From Gemmatimonadota bacterium (GTDB lineage: Bacteria > Gemmatimonadota > Gemmatimonadetes > Gemmatimonadales > Gemmatimonadaceae), in contig JAQBPZ010000005.1 of the NCBI GenBank assembly GCA_028287225.1, positions 1 to 5,400 of the forward strand: 5,400 bases of DNA, written 5' to 3'. Of the stretch, positions 1 through 5,400 are shown piece after piece. The notes below the pieces were generated by a model that had not been told where the DNA came from, ran no database searches, and saw only the letters and a program-made list of their open reading frames with translations. Position 1 is the first letter of the stretch, and every line of letters begins with the position of its first letter. The position numbers and the translations under genes were made by a program.

Positions 1-683
<683 letters not shown>

Positions 684-687
<4 letters not shown>

Positions 688-2210
688 GCCGTGCCTCCCA
701 TCCCGGTGGTGAAGTGCCCGCGCTCGATCGCACTCGCCAGGGCGATGATGTCGGTGGAGAGGACGCGATCCTGCCCGAGGGGCGTCACGAGCTCGCGCAC
801 GAGCTGATGGCCCCGCGCCGCGCCGCGCCCCGCGCGCAGGGGCGCCCGGCAGTCCAGTCCCTGTGCGGCGCACATCAGCTCGATGGCCATGATGTGCCTG
901 ACGTTGCCGAGGATCCGGCGAAGCTTCCACGCCGCCCCCATCGCCATGGGCACGACGTCTTCCTTGTTGCCGTCGGTTGGGATGGTGTCGACGCTGGCGG
1001 GGTGGCTCAGCACCTTGCACTCGCTGGCGAGGGACGCGGCGGTCACCTGCGCCATCATGAACCCGGAGTTCACGCCTGCGTCCGGCGAGAGCATCGGCGG
1101 CAGCCCCTGGTTGAGGTCGGGGTTCACGAGGCGGTCGATGCGGCGCTCCGCGATCGTCGCGAGGTTGGTCATGGCGATCGCGAGGAAGTCGAGCGCCATC
1201 GCGACCGACTGCCCATGGAAGTTGCCCCCGCTCAGCAGCTCGCCCGTATCGGCGAAGACGAGCGGATTGTCCGTCGCGGCATTGAGCTCGCGGCCGATCA
1301 CGCCGGCGCAGAAGTCGATGGCGTCGAGCACCGGCCCGTGCACCTGCGGCATGCATCGCAGCGCGTACGCGTCCTGCACGCGGTTGTCGCCATGCCGGTG
1401 CGACTCGCGGATCTCGCTTGCTTGTAGAAGCTCTCGCAGCAGCGCTGCGCTCGCGGCTTGCCCCAACTGCCCGCGCGCGTCGTGGATGCGTGCGTCGAAC
1501 GCCACCGGGGTGCCGAGCAGCGCCTCCAGCGACATCGCGCCGGCCAGGTGCGCCACCTGCCAGAGGCGGTGCGCGTCCACCACCGCGAGCGCGGCGATGC
1601 CGGTGTGCGCCTGCGTGCCGTTGATGAGGGTGATGCCTTCCTTGGGGCCGAGGCGTGCCGGCGCCAGCCCGGCGGCGGAGAGCATCGTGACCGCGGAGGC
1701 GCGCTCCTCGCCGCGCAGCAGGTCCCCCTCGCCGATGAGGGAGAGCGCGAGGTGCGCGAGCGGGGCCAGGTCGCCACTCGCGCCGACGCTCCCCTGCTCC
1801 GGCACCGGCGGGTAGAGACCGGCGTTGAGCATGCCGGCCAGCAGGTCCACCAGCAGCGGACGCGCGCCCGAGAACCCCTTGGCGATCACGTTGGCGCGGA
1901 GCAGCATCATGGCGCGCGTCTCGCGCTCCGAGAGCAGCGGGCCCACCCCCGCGGCGTGGCTGCGCACGAGGCTCACCTGGAGCTCGTCGAGCCGGTCGGG
2001 CGGAATGGCGACGTCCGACAGCTTGCCGAAGCCGGTCGTCACCCCGTAGGCCACGGCGCCACTGGCGACGAGCGCGCTGACCACCGCCTGCGCCTTGTCC
2101 ATGCGCGCGCGCGCGGCGGGGGAGAGCTCGACGGGCACGCGGTGCACCGCGACTGCGACCACGTCGTCGAGCGTGAGGGACTGCCCATCGAGAACCACTG
2201 GTGTCGTCAT
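684..2210 (-). CDS. hutH: Histidine ammonia-lyase (histidase)
   Basis: Cytosolic MIO-dependent lyase that deaminates L-histidine to trans-urocanate, the first step of histidine catabolism; family members act as homotetramers. The product is 508 residues, the usual length. The Ala144-Ser145-Gly146 triad in GSVGASGDLAPLAHLAL (141-157) is the segment that self-cyclises to the MIO electrophile. Other active-site positions known from the Pseudomonas enzyme can be placed: Tyr55 in YGVTTGFG, His85 in the Ser-His pair typical of histidases rather than phenylalanine or tyrosine lyases, Asn197 in INGTQ, Tyr282 and Arg285 in DAYALRCMPQVHG, and Glu417. The segment around Glu417 is unusual: NKEDVVPM rather than the common NQEDHVSM. 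The start is ATG at 2210, which gives a typical histidase N-terminus, but no clear Shine-Dalgarno precedes it. The stop overlaps the hutU start by 4 bp; that neighbour strongly supports histidine rather than another aromatic amino acid as substrate. Confidence 0.96.
694..699 (-). promoter_or_regulatory. Shine-Dalgarno site of hutU
   Basis: On the minus strand GGGAGG lies inside the last codons of hutH, 6 nt before the GTG start of hutU. It is a near-perfect anti-16S match at a good distance. It decides the hutU start in favour of the GTG that overlaps the hutH stop codon. Seen directly in the sequence; function is inferred. Confidence 0.7.
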
Positions 2211-2215
2211 GCGTG

Positions 2216-2244
2216 AATGTCTGCTCGGCGGCAGGACAATTCAA
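2216..2244 (-). promoter_or_regulatory. Possible promoter of hutH-hutU
   Basis: On the minus strand TTGAAT (2244-2239; four of six matches to a sigma-70 -35 box) is followed after exactly 17 nt by GACATT (2221-2216; three of six matches to a -10 box). The -10-like hexamer ends only 5 nt before the hutH ATG, so transcription would start at or next to the start codon. That would fit the absence of a visible ribosome-binding site, that is, a leaderless message. The match is weak and could be chance; the promoter consensus of this lineage is unknown to me. Confidence 0.2.
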
Positions 2245-2266
2245 GGGCCGGTGGGGGACGGCAGGT

Positions 2267-2306
2267 CGGTTGGACGGTTGGACGGTTGGACGGTTGGACG
2301 GTTGGA
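2267..2306. repeat. Tandem repeat, five perfect copies of an 8-bp unit
   Basis: The plus strand carries CGGTTGGA five times head to tail without a single mismatch (40 bp). The array lies in the 116-bp gap between lptD and hutH. A unit of 8 bp is not a multiple of three and no credible gene covers it. The array ends toward lptD with a degenerate copy (the last base changed to A at 2307) and is then followed by two inverted relatives of the same unit. Perfect identity suggests recent slippage or active homogenisation. I recall similar short arrays in Gemmatimonadota intergenic DNA but cannot verify that here. Confidence 0.95.
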
Positions 2307-2328
2307 ACAGTCCTACGGTCCTACCGTC
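2281..2328 (-). terminator. Imperfect 19-bp stem-loop at the lptD stop codon, possible 3'-end or terminator-like structure
   Basis: Arm 2281-2299 pairs with arm 2310-2328 over 19 positions with 16 Watson-Crick pairs and three mismatches (2295/2314, 2292/2317, 2287/2322), leaving a 10-nt loop at 2300-2309. In the lptD transcript the first arm starts inside the stop codon. The structure is built from repeat units: two copies of GGTTGGAC on one side and two diverged inverted copies, GTCCTACG and GTCCTACC, on the other. No run of U follows on the minus strand, so it is not a classical intrinsic terminator. It could act in mRNA stabilisation, in slowing read-through into hutH, or simply reflect the origin of the repeat. 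The pairing is seen directly; any role is inferred. Confidence 0.4.
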
Positions 2329-5300
2329 AGTATCCTGCCCCACGATACGTCGCCTTCCGATAGTCGAACTTGAGCTCCGGCTCGGCCTTGAGCGACACGA
2401 GGAAGTTGAACGAGAAGGCCCCGTTCGGGCTCTGCGTGAAGCCGAAGATCGCGCGCCAGTCGTGCAGGTCCCGCTGGAGCGACACCACCTGCAGCGAAAA
2501 GGCATGCCGCTCGAAGTCGTACTGCGTGTTGTACGACGCCGACCAGTGCTCGGTGAGGTTGAACCCGAGGTTGGAGTTGAGCGACGTGGTGTTGGGATAG
2601 CTGAAGATCGTGGAGCCGGCGAGCCCCGAGCCGATGGCCGTTTCCGTCGTGGGCGTCGCGAGCGCCTGGGTGACGCACTGCTGGTACGCGAGCTGGTAGC
2701 GCGTGCCGGGAAACTGGGCGAGGCATCGCGCCGACGGATCGTAGGCGACCACGTTCGACCCCGTGACCGGGCGCTGGCGCTGCGCCGAGAACTGGAACGA
2801 CGCCTGCCAGCCCTCGGTCACCGTGGGCAGCATCGCGGCCCGCGCCGACGAACGGCCGGCAACCGGCTGGGACGCCACCTGGCGCGCATACCGGTCATCC
2901 GGCGGGACGTTCGCGGGGTTCACGACGGGCTCCCCCTGTGGCACCGACCCGCCGAAGAGCCGGTACAGCACGGCGAACGGGTTGGCCGTGTTGCTGAAGG
3001 TGAAGCTGGAGCTGACACCGCGGAAGAACGGCTTGAACTGGGCCGTGTCGCTCAGGGTGGATCCCTGGAACAGGGAATACTGGGCCGCCAGGTTGAAGCC
3101 CGGCAGCAGGTCCGACGTGATGGTCACGTCCATCTCGTCCGACGTGAGGCCGCGGATCGCGTGATGCGTGGCGCGCGCGCGCTCGAAGTCGTAGCTCAGC
3201 GGCGAGAAGTTCAGCGACACGATCTTGACCTTGTCCCCCGCCTCGGGGTTGGAGTCGTTCCGCGACCGCGTCTTGCCCTCCAGGTTCGTGGAGAGCTGGA
3301 AGCTCAGCGCGCTCTGCGCGAGGCTGCCGAGGTAGCCCGTGGTATCCTGGGTGACGGTGCTGAACTTGGTCCGCCCCGTGGCCGCGAGGAACTCGTTGGA
3401 GACGCCATGCGCCGGCGCGTACGAGTACGAGACGATCGGGGTGATCGAGTGCCGCAGCCGCGAGTATGGACCGAAGCCGCCGAACAGCCCGAAGAGGGTC
3501 GGCGAGGCCGACACGCCGAACAGCGGCCGCTTCGACTGCGTCACCCACTGCCCGTTGGTCCGGTGGTTCCGGATCGCCAGGGGCGAGGGGTCCACGTTCG
3601 CGAAGCTCAGCGAGGTGGAGAGGTTGAAGTTGTTGCGACCGATGGCCGGCAGGTTGAACTGCGGCGACCAGTCGAAGGCGGTCTCGAACGTCGACGTGTA
3701 GAAGCGCGGATCGACCACGCCGGTCACCACGTCCGTCACGTCCTCGCGCTGGAGGAAGTCCGCGCGGCGCGAGCTGAGCGAGAACGAGTTGCCGATCTGG
3801 GAGCCGAAGAGCGTGATCGGCGTGCCGACGCTCAGGCTGCTCGAGTACGAGTTCCGCCGCAGCGTATCGCCGAAGATCGTGTCGGCCCCCGCGCCCGTGA
3901 GGCCGCTGCGCAGGAACACGCTCTGGGCCGACGCCTGGTCGATGCGCAGCGTCTGCTGGGAGCTGTAGGTGACCGACGGCGTCCACACCAGCCAGCTCCC
4001 GAGGTCCAGCGGGCTGGTGGACATGTTGAAGCTCGGGAAGGCGCGCTCCAGCTGCGTGCGACCGGGGTACTGGGTCTGCTGCCCGCCGAGCGAGAAGTTC
4101 AGCGGCCCCACGCGCTGCGTGTAGTTGGCGCGCGACGAGATCGTCGCGCTGGCCTGGTACGGGTTGACCGTCGTCTGCCGCTGGAGGAAGGTGTTGGTGA
4201 CGTAGTTGTAGCTCGCGTTCAGCGAGGAGTTGCGCGTGAACTCCTGCCGGTGGTCGATGCTGATCGCGGTGTTCTTGGAGTAACCCTGATTGGTCTGGCT
4301 CACCGCCACGCGCCCGCTGAGGTAGCGCTCCAGCCAGTTGTAGCGGAGCTCCCCGTTGTACCGCGTGTAGCCCTGATCGCCGTTGATGTCCGCCTGCCCC
4401 GCGGAGCTGCGCCAGTCGAGGTAGCCCTGCGCATCCACGTAGTCGCTGAGCGCCACGTAGTAGCCGAGGCCCTCGATGTTGCGCCGGTACGAGGGGCTGT
4501 TGCGCACGATGTCGCTCACGCCCACGTTCGGCGCCAGCAGGCCGCTGTGGCGTCCCCCGCGCACGTCCTGGAACAGGAAGGGCAGCCACATCACCGGCAC
4601 GTCGCCGATGTACAGCACGGCGGGCCGCGCCACCACGAACGAGCCCGTGCGCTTGATCTCGCCCGCGCTGAAATGGTAGTCCGGCACCGAGTCGGTGCAG
4701 GCCGTGATGGTGCCGTCCCGCAGGTAGAAGGTCGCGGTGCTTCCCGTCATCGGCACCTCCTTCCCGGTGGAGTCGCGCGGGAGCGAGTCCCTGGGCGGCT
4801 GCACGACGACGATGCGCTCGCCCGCGATCCGGAGGGTCTCCCCGCTCTGCTCCAGCGACGTGCTCACCTGGTTCACCACCGCGCGCCGCTGCGCCACGTT
4901 GTACGTGCTGGCACCGGTGCTGAAGATCGGGTTCTGCCCCGGCAGCCGGATCACGTTCCGTCCCTTCGTGGTGTCCGAGCCCACGCGGATCTGGTTGCCC
5001 GCGCCCGCCGAGCAGATCGACTCCGACTTGAGCAGCAGGCTGTCGCCACTCGCGATGGTCGCGCGCGTCGCCAGGCAGATGCCGCGCGACAGCGCGTCGA
5101 AGGTGAGCGACTCGGCCTGGTACACCCGCGCGTTGTATCCCGGCAGCGCGAGCAGCCGGCGCATCGTGGAGTCGGGCTCCACCAGGTTCGCCTTCGTCGC
5201 GGTATCGGCGCCGCTGATCGTGTCCCGCCGCGCGGCGACGGTGTCCCCCGCCGCGCGCCGCGACACCGTGTCTCGCTGGCTTGCCGGGGGCCGGGTCACG

Positions 5301-5380
5301 GGCGGGCGCTGCGCGTGTGCCGTGGCCGAGCAGCCGGCGATGCATGCCGCCGCGAACGCCAGGAGGCGCGACCGACTCAC
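2327..5380 (-). CDS. lptD: LPS-assembly protein LptD (OstA/Imp family outer-membrane barrel)
   Basis: LptD is the outer-membrane barrel that, normally with the lipoprotein LptE, takes lipopolysaccharide from the LptA bridge and inserts it into the outer leaflet. The 1017-residue product is longer than E. coli LptD (784). Layout: export signal at about 1-23 (Arg3, Arg5, hydrophobic 6-16, AHA-Q cleavage site); an Asp-Thr/Arg-rich low-complexity linker at 24-65; an OstA/LptA-like beta-jellyroll at about 82-255, with the ITACTD...YHFSAGEIK stretch near Cys228; the family hallmark PVMWLPFLF (262-270), then RHSGLLAPNVGVS (277-289) opening the barrel; and alternating aromatic/polar strands to the C-terminus, which ends in Tyr. 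A Pro-rich, probably disordered insert occupies 812-852. The start is GTG at 5380 with GGAG 8 nt upstream. An I-A-G-C lipobox-like site at 14-17 makes lipoprotein processing possible. The hut genes downstream are functionally unrelated. The family call is firm; assignment to the Gemmatimonadota/Bacteroidota-like branch is inference. Confidence 0.9.
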   Translation of the reverse strand: MSRSRLLAFAAACIAGCSATAHAQRPPVTRPPASQRDTVSRRAAGDTVAARRDTISGADTATKANLVEPDSTMRRLLALPGYNARVYQAESLTFDALSRGICLATRATIASGDSLLLKSESICSAGAGNQIRVGSDTTKGRNVIRLPGQNPIFSTGASTYNVAQRRAVVNQVSTSLEQSGETLRIAGERIVVVQPPRDSLPRDSTGKEVPMTGSTATFYLRDGTITACTDSVPDYHFSAGEIKRTGSFVVARPAVLYIGDVPVMWLPFLFQDVRGGRHSGLLAPNVGVSDIVRNSPSYRRNIEGLGYYVALSDYVDAQGYLDWRSSAGQADINGDQGYTRYNGELRYNWLERYLSGRVAVSQTNQGYSKNTAISIDHRQEFTRNSSLNASYNYVTNTFLQRQTTVNPYQASATISSRANYTQRVGPLNFSLGGQQTQYPGRTQLERAFPSFNMSTSPLDLGSWLVWTPSVTYSSQQTLRIDQASAQSVFLRSGLTGAGADTIFGDTLRRNSYSSSLSVGTPITLFGSQIGNSFSLSSRRADFLQREDVTDVVTGVVDPRFYTSTFETAFDWSPQFNLPAIGRNNFNLSTSLSFANVDPSPLAIRNHRTNGQWVTQSKRPLFGVSASPTLFGLFGGFGPYSRLRHSITPIVSYSYAPAHGVSNEFLAATGRTKFSTVTQDTTGYLGSLAQSALSFQLSTNLEGKTRSRNDSNPEAGDKVKIVSLNFSPLSYDFERARATHHAIRGLTSDEMDVTITSDLLPGFNLAAQYSLFQGSTLSDTAQFKPFFRGVSSSFTFSNTANPFAVLYRLFGGSVPQGEPVVNPANVPPDDRYARQVASQPVAGRSSARAAMLPTVTEGWQASFQFSAQRQRPVTGSNVVAYDPSARCLAQFPGTRYQLAYQQCVTQALATPTTETAIGSGLAGSTIFSYPNTTSLNSNLGFNLTEHWSASYNTQYDFERHAFSLQVVSLQRDLHDWRAIFGFTQSPNGAFSFNFLVSLKAEPELKFDYRKATYRGAGY

Positions 5381-5400
5381 GCGACGGTCTCCGGCGTGCG
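5377..5400 (-). CDS. Possible last codons of an upstream gene of unknown function
   Basis: One minus-strand frame entering from the right edge reads seven codons (RTPETVA) and stops at TGA 5379-5377, overlapping the lptD GTG by 4 nt (GTGA). The same tight overlap links hutH to hutU, so lptD may be the downstream member of an operon. With only 24 bases visible, nothing can be said about the product, and the other two frames are also open over this stretch, so the reading may be chance. Confidence 0.3.
   Translation of the reverse strand, partial: RTPETVA
5389..5392 (-). promoter_or_regulatory. Shine-Dalgarno site of lptD
   Basis: On the minus strand GGAG precedes the GTG start at 5380 by 8 nt. 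The same frame stays open further upstream to the window edge without an ATG, GTG or TTG, so this short motif and the good export signal right after the GTG are what fix the start. Confidence 0.5.

Noticed and set aside
883..1815. Plus-strand open frames of 237-310 codons opposite hutH
   Set aside because: They are antisense to a fully conserved histidase, have biased Ser/Arg/Ala composition, and no motif or ribosome-binding site. They arise from high GC and scarce stop codons.
2315..2327. Short perfect hairpin (ACGGT, 3-nt loop, ACCGT) as an intrinsic terminator of lptD
   Set aside because: The stem is only 5 bp and no U-run follows on the minus strand; the longer repeat-based stem explains the same bases better.
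2267..2328. CRISPR-like repeat array
   Set aside because: The units are 8 bp and directly adjacent, with no spacers; there are no cas genes in the window.
2095..2373. 92-codon plus-strand frame across the repeat, with a repeated VGRLDGWT peptide
   Set aside because: The peptide repeat is only the 8-bp DNA repeat read in rotating frames. The frame also runs into hutH and lptD on the opposite strand and has no coding character of its own.
5221..5275. Small inverted repeats such as GACAC-C-GTGTC near the lptD 5' end
   Set aside because: They lie in the codons of the Asp-Thr-Val/Ile rich linker, where repeated GAC-ACC/ACG-GTG codons create palindromes by composition; no regulatory reading is supported.
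2895..5345. Very long second open frame (816 codons) on the minus strand within lptD
   Set aside because: It is the out-of-frame shadow of lptD in GC-rich DNA: the translation is dominated by Arg, Ala, Gly and Pro with no domain motif, while the other frame gives a clear LptD.

Overview
The window reads as ordinary chromosomal DNA of a GC-rich, diderm (LPS-type outer membrane) bacterium. Every supported gene lies on the minus strand, so transcription runs from the right end to the left: (tail of an unidentified gene) -> lptD -> hutH -> hutU. The LptD is long. It starts with an Asp-Thr/Arg-rich linker and resembles the LptD-like proteins of Gemmatimonadota/Bacteroidota more than the E. coli protein. 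Together with the GC content and the short 8-bp tandem repeats, this makes Gemmatimonadota my best guess. That is an inference from memory of family style; no marker gene in the window proves it.

Region by region: 1-687 is the N-terminal 229 codons of urocanate hydratase (hutU), cut by the left edge. 684-2210 is a complete histidine ammonia-lyase (hutH) whose stop codon overlaps the hutU start by 4 bp. 2211-2326 is a 116-bp gap holding five perfect copies of an 8-bp unit. These face two inverted, slightly diverged copies of the same unit, so the region can fold into a long imperfect hairpin right at the lptD stop codon. 2327-5380 is a complete LPS-assembly outer-membrane protein gene (lptD), starting with GTG. 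5377-5400 may be the last codons of an upstream gene, again with a 4-bp overlap.

HutH removes ammonia from L-histidine to give trans-urocanate, and HutU hydrates urocanate to imidazolonepropionate. The two are consecutive steps of histidine degradation and are probably translationally coupled. LptD works in a separate process, inserting LPS into the outer leaflet of the outer membrane. The repeat-bearing gap suggests it ends a different transcription unit, although all genes are co-directional.

I found no novel multi-gene system, mobile element, CRISPR array, tRNA or rRNA. The points most worth checking are the repeat-built hairpin at the lptD 3' end, the ambiguous signal peptide (lipobox versus ordinary cleavage) and unusual cysteine layout of this LptD, and the non-standard active-site segment of HutH.
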